64,000 bases of DNA from Limnomonas spitsbergensis (GCA_037349105.1 JAYJMM010000103.1:1922001-1986000), one strand, 5' to 3'. Positions 13,301-22,899 are shown, counted from the stretch's first letter. The notes: generated by a model not told the origin, from the sequence alone. Numbers and translations are program-made.

Positions 13301-16300
13301 AGGGGCAGGGAGGCCCTCAGCCCAGACGGCAGGAGCAGGAACAGAAGAACCCGCAGCCGCAGTCCCGTTACCCCAGGGAAACCATCCAACCGCGGCAGCA
13401 GAGAACACGAGGACGGGAGCGGCAGGCGCTGGGAAGGGGAGACGCCACGCAGCCCCTGCGGCGAGCGCTGGCCGCAGGGCAGAGCCAGAAGCCCCATTAG
13501 GCAACGCCAGCACCACAGCCCCGGTAGGCATGCGACAGCCGAGGAGCCAGGGGAGAACAGAATGATCAGGTGGGCACCGCCGGAGGACTCTGCCAGGGGA
13601 AGGACCGGCAGAGCACCCCCTACCCAGAAGGAAGCATGCTACAAGTGCGGAGGCAGCGGCCACTTCGCCTTCGAGTGCAACCAGAGGCAGACCCAGCCTT
13701 GGAGGCCCAGCGGCGGGGGCGAAGGCCGGGCGCAAGCCCAGGACAACCTGGGGCACGGTAGCCTCAGGCAGGAGGAACCCCCCAGCGACAACCAGCAGCG
13801 CATACACCTTCGCGACCTGTTCGAGGCAGAAAAGAACGAGCCATTCGAGGTATGGGCAGCCAGGCAGGCAGGCGCCCCGCCCGCCAACTTCCTGCCAGGA
13901 CCGCCAGAGGGACGCAGGTGGGAAGGCAAAGGGGCTCATGGGTGCTTCGCCACTATCCCCAGGGGGCACGACCCAGGGATCAACGAACCAGACACCTGGT
14001 TTGAGCAGGAATGGGATGACGCATACCTAGAAGGGCAGGAGGAGCAAGCAAGGCAACCATTGGACCTCCCTGAAGAACGTGGGCCGGAGCCAGGGTTAGG
14101 CCCAGATGGGATACCCGCGGAGGCACAAAATGGCGAAGTGCCCCAGCAGGTCCACCATTGGCGGGTGGCCGTGGAAGCAATTGCCACCAATGGCCTCCTG
14201 ACCATGCCAGCAAACGCCCCTAAGAGCACAGCCCATGCCCTAGAACTCCTGGACTACCTGCGACGCATGGGAGCACCAGCCCCTCAAGAGGGGTGGCTCG
14301 CCTTGCTCGCAAATTTCCTAGTCCCGCTCAGGGCCAGGGAAGACCAGGGCAACAGCGAGTCAGAGGGCAGCGCCCACAGACAGGACCCTGAGATATCAGG
14401 GGAGGCCTCAGGGCAGGAGGGAGAATCAGACGACCTTTCCCAGGACATTTACGACCCCCCCGACGTGTTGTGCCCAGGTACCCCGGAGGCAGGGGGCCCC
14501 GCCGCAGGCCCAAGGCCGGCAGCTTCCGCGGAAGGAGGCGGTAGCAGCTTCACGCTGCAGGCCCTTGGGGCCACAGGGGGCGTCACCAGCCGGCCCCCAA
14601 CCGCAGGCAGCGGGCACCGCAGCTGCAGGACAGAGCACGGACCAACAGAAAGGACATGGGTGCAGGAGGAGGTACCCAGCGAAAGAGAGCAGAGGTGGGA
14701 ACCAGAGGAGCCGCAGAACCCAGACCACTGGGGAGACAGCGACCTCAGCGCAGTAGAAGACGCAGAGGACCTCGACGCACCGGGCCCAGGGCCTGGCGAG
14801 CCCTGGCCTAGGCATTGCTTCGTGCAGTGGTACCCGGCAGGAACAGACATGCCAGAGGTAGCCGCCACAGCGGCCATGGTCACCCTTCCCGGAGCGGGCG
14901 CGGACGGCCTGTGCAGGTTGCAAAACCATTGGTGCGTACCGCGGGGGGAAGTCATCTGTGTTGACAGACAGGCAGCAATGCAGGCAGTAGCAAGGTTGGT
15001 CTTTCCCATGGACGCTGTCACAGCGGGGCTCCTGGCTGCGGCCATTAAAGGTCACATCAGGCCTAGCACGGCCATGGAAGAGTTCATGAGCTCCACGTGG
15101 CCAACTCCTCTCTATGCCAACTGCGTCAGCGAACTCCTGGGCAGCGTCGTCAAGGAGGGGATTACCGCAGCAGAGGAGCAGTTCAGGACCAGCCAAGAGA
15201 TACCAGACGCGGCACGGGCATACGGCATGTGGCAGCACGCCCACGACGGGTTCATGCGGACACCATGGGCAGAAACCTGCGTCATGACTCTCGCTTGCCA
15301 CCCGTGCCTGGCCAACCAGGCCGTCTGCGTACCCACACAAGCGGCAGCCAGGCAGGCGTACGCCCTGGCGGCACTGCGGGACCACAGCGGGTACGACGGT
15401 GCCGGGATCCTCCACCCAGGAACGCCTCGCCAATGCCCAGCGATCGTCGAGAGGGGGCGAGACATCGCCAGAGAGGTCTTGGGCCAGGCGGTCCCCTGGG
15501 GGTACGAGCCGGGCGACGCCAGGGCCGCTATCCCGGTTAGGCTGGCGGTGGCATACTACCACGAGGACTCGGAGAGGCGGTGGGCGCACCCGACACCGCG
15601 GGCGTGGATGCACATGCACGCCACGCGCGATGACCAGCCCGTGTGGTTCTTCTTCAAGACAGCTACCCGGGTGCTGAGTGACCGGTTCCCCTCTGTAGAA
15701 CAGGCAGAGGAGCACGCGGTGGCTACCTTTCGAGGGGCAGACCCAGCGGTATGGGCCATCATGATGATGGCCCTTAACAGGACATTGCTGCCAGGACAGA
15801 TGTCAGCGGCTGTCAAGAACATCGAGATAGTGGACGAGCTGTGGGCACCCCAGGAGAGGGCCGACTGCCCCACGCAAGTGTCAGCGCACGGCACGCCAGA
15901 AATGGGCGCAACCGCGTGGCATGGCGAGGAGGCACTTACCCTCTCAGCCTTTGCCCAGGACAGGCTGCAGAGCTGCCTACAGCAGTGGTTACGGGTGGAG
16001 CAGGCAGCCTACTACAACGGCGTCCCAGCCTCCTTGCTGCCCCACTGGTCTGCCCCAGCTGCTACCGTCCGCCTGTGGCAGCAATGGCACCCCAGGGGGG
16101 CAGTCACGCTCCACCCCCTATTCAGCTGCAGCAATTACGATGAGGCCTTGAGGAATCTGACAAGCCTGCTGGATAGGGGCATAGCGGACCGTCATGAGAC
16201 GCCGCGGGGGCGTTGGGGAGCATTCAGGGAGGCGGCCAGCCCAGGCAGCGCTCATAGCCCCGACGACACCACCCTCCACTTGCAGCCAGACAGCAGGGAG

Positions 16301-19300
16301 CAATCTTTCTTCACTTCCCTGAGGGGGGGCAACTACGAGGTGGACTGGCCTGAGTCAGACGAGGAGAACAGCCTGACAGGACTACCGCAGCTACTGCCAG
16401 ACTCAGACTCTGAGGGGGAGCCGGCAGACACAGCGAGGCACACCGAGCCATCAGAGGGAGGAGCGGCAGTGCCCAGCGAGCATACTGCACCTTCAGCAGG
16501 TCATACGCAGGGATCCAGCCAGCAGAGCCGAGCCCCGGCAGAGCAGCCAGGGCCGGTAGCACCCCTGAGAATCCAGGCAGATGCCCCACCCAACTGGAGC
16601 AGAGGGCTCAGCGACACCGGCAGCGAGGCCAGCAATCCAGATCCTGAGGACCCTGGCTCGCCACACCTGGCAGCCGAGGGGGAGCCCGATAGAGGAACAG
16701 ATCTCAGCAAGGAGCAGTGGGATGACGAGTTACGACAATTTGTGGCACAGCGGGACAGGCAACGGCTCGAGGACAGGGTGCCATGGCCGGTCCCCCAGGG
16801 AGGCACCGAGCTCAGGGGCAGCCGCATCGAGGCCAGCCTGCGTTACAGGCTGAGCATGGTCCCAGACCCCAGCCCCGACCCCAGGCTGCAGGGGCGCAAC
16901 CAGGCGGCGGAGGAGCTGAAGCAGGCGTTCCGCGGCCGATTAAGGGCCCTCAGCGAGGCACCGCCACCAGAGCTGGCAAGGGGCCCAGGTACAGGCGGCG
17001 CCGTGTCCCCAGGCCGCTCCTATGGCTCAGACCCAGTGCACACGGAGCCGTGCGCAGGATGCGACCAGACCCGCGCAGGCGAGCGCTTGATTTGGTGCAG
17101 CGCATGCGGAACAGCATGGCATGACCTGTGCATGAGAACACCACGGACAGGGACCGCCAGGATGTGTCAGTTCTGCATGACCCCCGAGGTCAGGCTGCCT
17201 AGCTGCTTGGGATGCGGGGAGCGCATCGGTCCAACAGATCAGCCCGGCCGGCGGTGCTGTCGCTGCCACGCCACAGCCTGCAGCGCCTGCATGAACAAGC
17301 CGGGCGTAGGAGGCACCCGGCGGGGGGCGTGGGCCTGCTGCGGCTGCAGCGATGCAGTCCCCCCGGCGTGGGGCCACCACTCAGTCCACAACGAGCCGTG
17401 TGAGCGCTGTGGAAAAAAGGGGCACGACTACCACGCATGCCCCGCACCACGCCTGCGAGAGGGCAGGTGCACCATCTGCTTCCACCAGGGGCACTTAGCC
17501 ATTGCATGCCCCGAAAGGAACCAGTCGCTGGGGTTCATCAGGCAAAGGCAGATGGAGGAGGACTCCAGGCTCGGGGTGCGCTGGTGGTGCAGCGAGCAGG
17601 AAGCCTTGCCTGGCGAACGGGAGGTGGTGTTCAAAGCGACGCACAGCAGGGCCACCGTCTCTGACGTGAGGCAGGCCATCGAGGAACGAAGGCAGGACGA
17701 AGCCGACCAGGCTAGAAGGAGGGAGCAGCGCCCGGTGCCATTCAGGGAATGGTACAAGGAAACAGCAGACCAGCCCCTACAGCCGTCCATGCACGCAGTC
17801 CAGTACGCCCAGATCCTGACCATTGGGGCAGAACTCATCAAGGCCCATGACGAGGGGCGGTGGCCAGAGGCAGGCGAGCCATTGGACAACTGGCCGGTGG
17901 AATGGGGGGTTCCGGAGAGAACCAGCCTATGGAACTACCAGGCCATCCAGCGAACAATGCTCCAGCCCCACCAGCTGGACCGACAGCCGCGCAGCGCAGC
18001 CAGGAGCAGCGACAACGCCAGAACCCAGACTGTCAGCCCGGAACGCGCTTACAGACCCGATACAGGCTGCGCAGGTCCAACAACGGCAGAGAGACATCAG
18101 ACCCCCTCCAGCAAGGGCGACACCAGACCAGCGGACCCCTCCAAGGTCAGAGCAGCAGCAGCGCGAAGGGCAAGGAACGCCAGGACCCGCGCGCGCCAAC
18201 GACGCAGGAAAGCAGTGGCAAGAGACGCCAGTAATAGCACAGGGTGCCCATCGCCGCCCGCCAGGATCAGTCAGGTGGAGCTGGAAATCTCCTGGCAGGA
18301 GGGACCAGGGGACCGGGGCCCGCCAGCCGTGCCATCGCCGCCAGCGCCTGCAGGTCCACAGCCCTGCCCCAGGCAGCACCCGGGCTGCAGGGGTCTCCTC
18401 CCCTGCACGGCATTCAGGGGCCTTCTGGCTTGCCTATGCCATCTGGCATTGGTGTGGCTCCTGCTCTCCTGCCTCCCCGGGGCACAGGCCAGCGGAAGGG
18501 GCGTGCGAGGAGGGGGATTCACTGCCGGACAAGGAGCATTCGTCAGCAGCAGGGAGGCAGCCGCCAAGCTGGAGCCTGGTTGGCTGCGACCCCCAGTGGA
18601 TATGCCCGCCCCTCGGCCCCCCCGTCCGCAACGCACCTGGGATCAGGGCACGTCCAGCGCAGGGTCACAGGCAGGGACAGGGGAACCGCTGGCGGGAGGA
18701 GTCATAGACATGTTCCAGCCCGGAGGAGTGGTGCATGCACCCTCAGAGTACGTCAAAACTGCAGAGGGGTGGCTGCTCGGGAAGCACCCCGACTTCTCTG
18801 GGGAGCAGCAGGAGCAGCTGGAGCAGAGCCTGCGGGACCGCCAAGGGGCGTTCGCCTACTCCATGCTGGAACTGCCAGGCTACTGCGGTGCGCAGGGTGA
18901 GTTTACGCTGGCCCTAGAGGACGAGCACAGCTCGTGCTTTCAGAAAGCAAGGGACATGCCACCCCCTAAAGCAGCCATTTTCAAAGAGAAGTGCCAGCCC
19001 ATGATAGAGGCAGGCATTATTGTCAGGGTCCCCCAGGGAGGGCCCATCAAGTTTGCGGCCAACTCAGTCGTAGCGGCCAAGAAGTGTGCCGAGACTGGCG
19101 AGTGGTCAGATCACCGCATTGCGCACGACATGAGGAGAATGAACCTCCGCACAGCCAAGCAGGAGTTTGCCATCCCCAGGATGGAAACTATCTTTCAGAA
19201 CCTGGGCACAGCTAAAGTATTTAGCAAGGTGGATCTGAGGTCAGGGTTCATGCAGATCCCGATCAAGGCCGAGGACCAGCCCAAGACGGCTTTCTGGATG

Positions 19301-21496
19301 GGCCCAGAACTCTGGATGTACACTAAGTTGAACTTTGGGCTGCGCAACGGGCCTCCCTTCTTCCAGCGTATGATGGAGGAAGAGATCGCCAGGGCAGGCC
19401 TGAGCTCCTTCTGTGTGGCATTCATTGACGACCTGCTGGTGTATAGTGACACGCCTGCAGATCACATCAGGCATGTAGAGCTCATGCTAGACATGCTCCA
19501 CGCAGTAGGACTACGCGCGCATCCTGACAAGTCCCTGTTTGGGTGTGCCACGGTAGAGTACCTCGGCCACAACGTCTCGGCCCAAGGCCTCACACCGCAC
19601 GCAGCCAAAATAGCGGCCGTCATGGCTCTGCCCGAACCCGCATCGGTCAAGAACATTCAGGAGGTCATGGGATTCCTGAATTTCTACCGGTGCTACATCC
19701 CGGATTTCTCTCGAAAGGCCGCATGCATCAACGCACTGCTGGTCAAGGGGGTCCCGTTTGTGTGGGGGCCCGAACAGGCCCAGGCGTTTCAGCTGATCAA
19801 AACTGAGATGTGCGAGGGAGGCAGGGTGCTGCGCAGACCTGACTACAGCGGAACGGGTCCAGACGGCAAGGGGCCACCACGGCCATTCCTGTTGTACACC
19901 GACTTCTCTAAGCAGGGTATAGGGGCGGTGCTAGGGCAGTGTGACGACAGCGGCAGGGAGTACATGGTCGCCTGCACTTCCCGTTCCCTGAACAAAAGCG
20001 AAAAGAACTACTCGTCGTTTCAGGGGGAAATGCTCGCGGCTGTGTACGCTGCCCGGACGTACCGCCATATGCTCTTTGGGTGCAAGGTGCATTTGGTCAC
20101 GGACCACGAACCCCTCACCTATCTCATGGATAACCAGGCCTTAGTGGGGCAGCACGCACGCTGGGCACTCATGCTGCAGGAGCTTGACATTACCATTGTC
20201 CACCGGTCAGGGGCCTGCCACCAGAACGCAGATATCCCGTCCAGGTCCCCCCTCCCATCATCCAATGACCGCACAGGGGCACGGCTAGACGATGTCACCC
20301 CTGAGCCGCACACCCCTAGTGAGACCACCTGCGGACCACAGGTCGCTATGCTCACAGGCCTAGGCAGGGTAAACCAGTGGCACGCAGATCAGGTGGTTCG
20401 CCTAGCACAGGAGGGCAGGCGAAGCGTGCGCCGCCTGCGGGCTGCCGAGACGGCGTGTACAGTGGCCCCGTGCGGCCAGGCTATCTCCAGCGCAAAGGAT
20501 GAGGACGATGAGCAGGCACAGCCTGCCAGCGCTGCAGAAAGAGTTTTCAATAGCAGGGCCAGGGCCAGGAACCTGATCAGCAATGTGCTGACCGACCTGC
20601 CCCGCTCGACCCCGGCCCACCTCCATGCAGGGGTGGATACGGCATGCCTACCGACAGAGGCGGTGTACGCCCTGGAACGAGAGGGAGTGGTCCTGTTCGA
20701 GCCCTTCGGAGCCAGTGCAGGCACTGCATGCTCCGGCGAGGGCGAGGCAGCGGCAACGTATCGGCAGTGCTTGGGGGAGTCAGCGGCAGCAGACTGGGCG
20801 GATGCCGCCCAGGAACCAGGCGGATGGGCTATCCGAACGGGCGGTCCAGACACTCAAGGCGGGCCTGCGCAAGTGCTGCGGGGATGGGAGCAGCGACGAC
20901 TCGTGGGACAGGATGGTCCCATGGGTAGCGCTGGGGTTCCGATGCTCGCCTCAGCAGGCTACACGCATGGCCCCCTACGAGGTCCTGTACGGTCAGAAGC
21001 CAGTGTTCCCCTCCAAGGTCGGGGCAGACCTGTGGAGCACAGCGCGAGTGGCTACAGCGGAGGAAGCCGCAGACCTGCTCCTCGCCAGGGTAGCCAGGAT
21101 CAAGGAGGCCCTCCCGGTCGCGGGGGAGCACCTCAAGATCGCACAGCACCGGGACAAGTTGCGCTACGCCAGGATCCGCGGAGGAGGATATGTGCCCCAG
21201 GTCAGGCGATTCGCCGTTGGGGACTACGTGTACGTCCGGTACGCTTCAGAGCGACGCAGCCTCGACCCCAAGGCCAGGCCAGAAATCCTGCGGGTGCAGA
21301 GGCTGGGGGAGACGGGGGCGTTGGTGCTGGAGGGAGCCGATGGCCTGACCGTAACAGAGAACGCAGTCAACTGCTCCCCATGCCACCTCCCCAACCTGAA
21401 AGGCAGGGTGGATTTCGGCTCCACCAGGCCCAACATCAGCTTGTCCTGCGAAGTCTGCCGCCTACCCGACCGGGGGGAAGTCATGCTCCTGTGTGA
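7358..21496 (+). CDS. Giant gag-pol polyprotein of retroelement copy 1
   Basis: 4,712 codons without a stop. Visible order: Gln/Arg/Ser-rich N-terminus; capsid-like helical region about 775-995; CCHC knuckle at 1088 (CFQCGSLDHLARDC); retropepsin active site at 1340 (MDTACSCHVI); further knuckle-like motifs at 1634 and 2094; an unknown folded-looking region about 2485-2834; a PHD-like Cys-rich region 3232-3273; two more CCHC knuckles at 3348 and 3371; a hydrophobic stretch about 3678-3712; reverse transcriptase about 3858-4040 with VDLRSGF (D3959) and FIDDLL (D4024); RNase H with D4182, GEM and D4249. The methyltransferase is cut at VVLFEPFG (about 4452), and the integrase core is missing. The last 225 or so codons are frame-shifted relative to the real integrase tail. 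The protein is far longer than usual gypsy gag-pol (about 1,200-1,800 aa). Confidence 0.9.
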   Translation: MQDAVVDHDRHLHPEAARRSARVRGMEPGNDPMTPINAAVAEEARLIAIGLSDGEYAGIMENKVQGADSTLALDEDMVQVQVTRRGIGRGGIARIPPGPSQEDEQWPVPDDESLDPTSEPPTVRSQTGGVGEGGGPARPPDDLPAEAEREGGKAEPRPDQEPQLEPTGVKGMVQSTVVRMERTRSSEQQSQGESAETTGRPRELQKYSDTQATTMQATRIWQPQAEPHAKVVPPDQHGRMQAPTGIPPRPDPHRVKQARPPRIPAEEATEASTYGTPQSRFPASANRPSQETVAEGTSREKEDSGQAHSLYGYFSNPEWTPIPGERRPAAGERAGTISQPGAAEPPGLQPIGWADILQWAGRLWQQVCSKCFVHLSDQARAIKEFQSHHLAEWATKALMGIPHTGQDRATLLAALRRVSRGPAGPEAALAVKAFADKWCSGTAGDLEEPESEQEELEEWEGFEASRLQQDDRREGQWQQQTEGTVPVARQARWESLEASSEPSLRNQRLDVERRPRPSSPAASEQPRATSFQQDPAPRRASRQESHDLLRFVDQHSGQESQVDHIAEFLRGQAAQARGRPERSQGPSQGRRVVQEINPAGPTGGDYQQRQESRDDCLSASEAREYTGGTQPSRHSSYQPSRQAESEGGRSQDPARQPSEGSRPSGRRQSHLSADRRDQRDRRRQSPTRNGGGGSGSDPSMSSSEDTEGRGPGPSRESARRRRERIAQEQAETNIRLQQQMILQLAGGTRFTKIPNIQGNVPVLDMSHPGAVAARQYCQACSSWGSHNRLALSDEPPALAVVAGEIAGSCQSPSAMALLVRSLVDMWTAKPACVGPLVVAIRSAPQGDKASREVERIREAWRAPVEEPTCEVSLLTLWIRVVQREVGKPTSDERAAITGLKLGVKTTLDPGVKPEETVEAFAFRVMSTAELLQISRDAVDHFGRRHSVAHMFYEGLPGAVRVKLTAFIMTVPGYLHMTDEAQVEVLTQQVLLWERFALELGDLAAMDSRQGPGDHQQRSQGEQQAGRGRRDRPSQWEARPRGDGPGVAPYQNSSQPARQESRAKGVTWADQATALTTSTHSAGGAPKACFQCGSLDHLARDCRTPRARDERRPAPLATDITTGQARPPQQQYPPPPRPQGPPVNRTYDRNQGGRPAQRQPQGQAGHGQQSAHLSHLSGPSELAEPDGWHQTVAEMLSESVALLTQVGLAPKPGEYKQAAHNARPRSFRPSSSSEEEEEPLAVEHPSRKGEKRLALRRLADGLCDVRAQVGYINERLTALAHTTMPMGVTPVRGEPGWIGQGRKITISPRLQYFTNDRRDYSQCVGLMVKGKVLVAQKALMDTACSCHVITVNIAEQLVAMGAKLVRTDEKIRTTDNAGADLYGILFIYVVYGYGSPNAIVEKAAVRVVKTPPDAYEHLVGNPEFLKYGGILEAAGRLTLFPQGGADELTLPLELISPAGSHQAAAATWAGLDDPAWVPEEWPADWGEMNPDLTPQCAMVTGTGGPATQTTVAANRVTRLPAAEAPATAPEGDRPAKAKGARGAGTEAARQHAGKKGTNPAAAPETNPVTLTQARAAPADPDGTRGTGSRSISGDKVGKAMEPPVAARDKARLAMVQEHTVRQEVRSALRNREGTCAYCDMRRSHSDQECERRLGELLENEPGQGADTHSRGSCQPGSPATHNQDTSSSDEGVTESETELPADRGAPGAAVISCLEARVEVLNRAIQTAARQRIASREADIYSFKTEQARAMADGASDKEMARWKGECAKWIIEVNELKKRYKEEYKGTKAASGPAPQRPCGALREACSGAREARQQQPEADTTIEPPQQDAAPSDGARGGEQDGKEGTSRGTPTEVQEVLNELDDPALREYPEDLIQSLRDNSAKPKQRNLPMARASRTPSPRAREPGSGPSSNPVSGREPRSASAAERQPRGRSPRRSSHSRERRAPSTEQLKGIQCKDERRPYRQPPPPPQGASGGNQRPRGREALSPDGRSRNRRTRSRSPVTPGKPSNRGSREHEDGSGRRWEGETPRSPCGERWPQGRARSPIRQRQHHSPGRHATAEEPGENRMIRWAPPEDSARGRTGRAPPTQKEACYKCGGSGHFAFECNQRQTQPWRPSGGGEGRAQAQDNLGHGSLRQEEPPSDNQQRIHLRDLFEAEKNEPFEVWAARQAGAPPANFLPGPPEGRRWEGKGAHGCFATIPRGHDPGINEPDTWFEQEWDDAYLEGQEEQARQPLDLPEERGPEPGLGPDGIPAEAQNGEVPQQVHHWRVAVEAIATNGLLTMPANAPKSTAHALELLDYLRRMGAPAPQEGWLALLANFLVPLRAREDQGNSESEGSAHRQDPEISGEASGQEGESDDLSQDIYDPPDVLCPGTPEAGGPAAGPRPAASAEGGGSSFTLQALGATGGVTSRPPTAGSGHRSCRTEHGPTERTWVQEEVPSEREQRWEPEEPQNPDHWGDSDLSAVEDAEDLDAPGPGPGEPWPRHCFVQWYPAGTDMPEVAATAAMVTLPGAGADGLCRLQNHWCVPRGEVICVDRQAAMQAVARLVFPMDAVTAGLLAAAIKGHIRPSTAMEEFMSSTWPTPLYANCVSELLGSVVKEGITAAEEQFRTSQEIPDAARAYGMWQHAHDGFMRTPWAETCVMTLACHPCLANQAVCVPTQAAARQAYALAALRDHSGYDGAGILHPGTPRQCPAIVERGRDIAREVLGQAVPWGYEPGDARAAIPVRLAVAYYHEDSERRWAHPTPRAWMHMHATRDDQPVWFFFKTATRVLSDRFPSVEQAEEHAVATFRGADPAVWAIMMMALNRTLLPGQMSAAVKNIEIVDELWAPQERADCPTQVSAHGTPEMGATAWHGEEALTLSAFAQDRLQSCLQQWLRVEQAAYYNGVPASLLPHWSAPAATVRLWQQWHPRGAVTLHPLFSCSNYDEALRNLTSLLDRGIADRHETPRGRWGAFREAASPGSAHSPDDTTLHLQPDSREQSFFTSLRGGNYEVDWPESDEENSLTGLPQLLPDSDSEGEPADTARHTEPSEGGAAVPSEHTAPSAGHTQGSSQQSRAPAEQPGPVAPLRIQADAPPNWSRGLSDTGSEASNPDPEDPGSPHLAAEGEPDRGTDLSKEQWDDELRQFVAQRDRQRLEDRVPWPVPQGGTELRGSRIEASLRYRLSMVPDPSPDPRLQGRNQAAEELKQAFRGRLRALSEAPPPELARGPGTGGAVSPGRSYGSDPVHTEPCAGCDQTRAGERLIWCSACGTAWHDLCMRTPRTGTARMCQFCMTPEVRLPSCLGCGERIGPTDQPGRRCCRCHATACSACMNKPGVGGTRRGAWACCGCSDAVPPAWGHHSVHNEPCERCGKKGHDYHACPAPRLREGRCTICFHQGHLAIACPERNQSLGFIRQRQMEEDSRLGVRWWCSEQEALPGEREVVFKATHSRATVSDVRQAIEERRQDEADQARRREQRPVPFREWYKETADQPLQPSMHAVQYAQILTIGAELIKAHDEGRWPEAGEPLDNWPVEWGVPERTSLWNYQAIQRTMLQPHQLDRQPRSAARSSDNARTQTVSPERAYRPDTGCAGPTTAERHQTPSSKGDTRPADPSKVRAAAARRARNARTRARQRRRKAVARDASNSTGCPSPPARISQVELEISWQEGPGDRGPPAVPSPPAPAGPQPCPRQHPGCRGLLPCTAFRGLLACLCHLALVWLLLSCLPGAQASGRGVRGGGFTAGQGAFVSSREAAAKLEPGWLRPPVDMPAPRPPRPQRTWDQGTSSAGSQAGTGEPLAGGVIDMFQPGGVVHAPSEYVKTAEGWLLGKHPDFSGEQQEQLEQSLRDRQGAFAYSMLELPGYCGAQGEFTLALEDEHSSCFQKARDMPPPKAAIFKEKCQPMIEAGIIVRVPQGGPIKFAANSVVAAKKCAETGEWSDHRIAHDMRRMNLRTAKQEFAIPRMETIFQNLGTAKVFSKVDLRSGFMQIPIKAEDQPKTAFWMGPELWMYTKLNFGLRNGPPFFQRMMEEEIARAGLSSFCVAFIDDLLVYSDTPADHIRHVELMLDMLHAVGLRAHPDKSLFGCATVEYLGHNVSAQGLTPHAAKIAAVMALPEPASVKNIQEVMGFLNFYRCYIPDFSRKAACINALLVKGVPFVWGPEQAQAFQLIKTEMCEGGRVLRRPDYSGTGPDGKGPPRPFLLYTDFSKQGIGAVLGQCDDSGREYMVACTSRSLNKSEKNYSSFQGEMLAAVYAARTYRHMLFGCKVHLVTDHEPLTYLMDNQALVGQHARWALMLQELDITIVHRSGACHQNADIPSRSPLPSSNDRTGARLDDVTPEPHTPSETTCGPQVAMLTGLGRVNQWHADQVVRLAQEGRRSVRRLRAAETACTVAPCGQAISSAKDEDDEQAQPASAAERVFNSRARARNLISNVLTDLPRSTPAHLHAGVDTACLPTEAVYALEREGVVLFEPFGASAGTACSGEGEAAATYRQCLGESAAADWADAAQEPGGWAIRTGGPDTQGGPAQVLRGWEQRRLVGQDGPMGSAGVPMLASAGYTHGPLRGPVRSEASVPLQGRGRPVEHSASGYSGGSRRPAPRQGSQDQGGPPGRGGAPQDRTAPGQVALRQDPRRRICAPGQAIRRWGLRVRPVRFRATQPRPQGQARNPAGAEAGGDGGVGAGGSRWPDRNRERSQLLPMPPPQPERQGGFRLHQAQHQLVLRSLPPTRPGGSHAPV
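20712..20819 (+). other. Two deletion (splice-like) junctions in copy 1
   Basis: At 20711/20712 and 20819/20820 copy 1 joins sequence that in copy 2 is separated by 1,056 bp (24433-25488) and 791 bp (25597-26387). Both missing pieces begin GT and end AG. The first loss keeps the frame (352 codons); the second shifts it. The 108 bp between the junctions match copy 2 25489-25596. Confidence 0.9.
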
Positions 21497-21956
21497 CGCA
21501 TGCAATACCGGCTGGCACATGGACTGCCTCACGCCGGCGCTACACGCCATCCCCGAGGGCGATTGGATGTGCCCCAGGTGCAAGCCAGCAGCAAGGACAA
21601 GCGAAGAGCCGGGCCCGGCCGCAGCTGCGGGACCCTGCACCCCAGCCCACCTCGAGGGGGCAGCGCCACGGGCAGCCAGGGCAGCCGCCAGAGCAGCCCA
21701 GGAGACAGGAGCCATGGACAAGCCTGAGGTGGAGGTCATGGCCACCAACCCGGCCACCAAACAAATGGAGCGGGGCATCGCCAGGCCCATGCCGAACGGG
21801 TTGTATGACATTTCATATACAACAGGCAGGGGAGAAGCCAACGTCACACCCAGGGCAGTCCTACGCAGGGCCAAAGCGGCCGCCGACGCAGCACGTACAG
21901 AGAAGGAGACAGCTGCCAAGGGACAGACAGCCAGGGGGGACGGCCAGGAGGGATAA
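20820..21956 (+). pseudogene. Integrase C-terminus and PHD finger, out of frame in copy 1
   Basis: In the frame of the 20625-21956 ORF this encodes the last integrase core helix (LSERAVQTLK, carrying the third catalytic acid), the GPY/F-like beta module, and a C4HC3 PHD finger (CEVC...CDACNTGWHMDC...WMCPRC). The first two catalytic Asp residues are deleted and the polyprotein reads through in another frame, so copy 1 cannot make an active integrase. Confidence 0.85.
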
Positions 21957-22899
21957 GAGCACACCAGCATTGCCACGGAGCCAGCTACCTAGGGGCAGGT
22001 TCGAGTTAGCACCGCTGCTACTGCAAGCGTCTCCTGAGGCTTAGGGCCGAGTGTCAACGGTGCAGTGGGGCGAGAGCAGCGGCTATTTGGGTGGAGGTTG
22101 ATTAACAGAAGGATTCTGTAGGTCAGGTTCAGTCTCGTGCAACCAGCTGTAGGCTTCCAATTCCAGTCTCAGATGGGTTCTGAGGATTTCCGCTTCTGAT
22201 GATTTCTGACAGGTTTCTTTTCTGTTGCTGAGGAGTACTGCCTCCTGATGACGTCTGATGGGTTCTGACGAGTTCTGTTTCTGGTCCTGAGGAGTGTTGA
22301 CTCCTATGGGTTCCGATGTTTCTGATGGTTCTGAGGAATATGCTTCTGACCAGTTCTGTTTCTGTCTCTGAGGAGTACTGACTCCCGTAACGCCTGATGG
22401 GTTCTGACGAGTTCTGTTTCTGGTTTTGAGGAGTGCTGACTCCTGATGGGTTCCGATGTTTCTGATGGTTCTGAGGAATTGTACCTCTGACGAGTTCTGT
22501 TTCTGTTTCTGTGGAGTGCTGCCTCCTTATGAGTTCCGACGTTTCTGATGGTTCTGAGGAATTGTACCTCTGACGAGTTCTGTTTCTGTTTCTGTGGAGT
22601 GCTGCCTCCTTATGAGTTCCGACGTTTCTGATGGTTCTGAGGAATTATGATTCTGACGAGTTCTGTCGTCTGACGGTTCTTGATTTCAAACACGCATGAC
22701 AATTGTGATGGTACCAGATTCTGTTTGCCCTGATCAGGCCAGAGAGTAGCCAATCAGGTCTGCAGGTGTTTAAGAGGGTTCCGTGTTAGGGAACTGACCA
22801 GGCCTGAGTGTACATATTCTTCCGATCTCAGTTTCAGTACCACCCCTAGTCCGGCTCCCCACGCACGCCCGGTGTGCGTTTCGTGAGGAGCGGGGGGCG
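21957..22899 (+). repeat. 3' non-coding region of copy 1 with short tandem repeats
   Basis: Non-coding. 22150-22680 is made of variants of GATGGGTTCTGACGAGTTCTG and GAGGAGTGCTGACTCC units. It is 83 bp longer than the matching region of copy 2 because of one extra repeat unit (around 22480-22640). Confidence 0.85.

Noticed and set aside
10025..15715. Long minus-strand ORFs inside the polyprotein region
   Set aside because: Antisense shadows of GC-rich coding sequence without domains.
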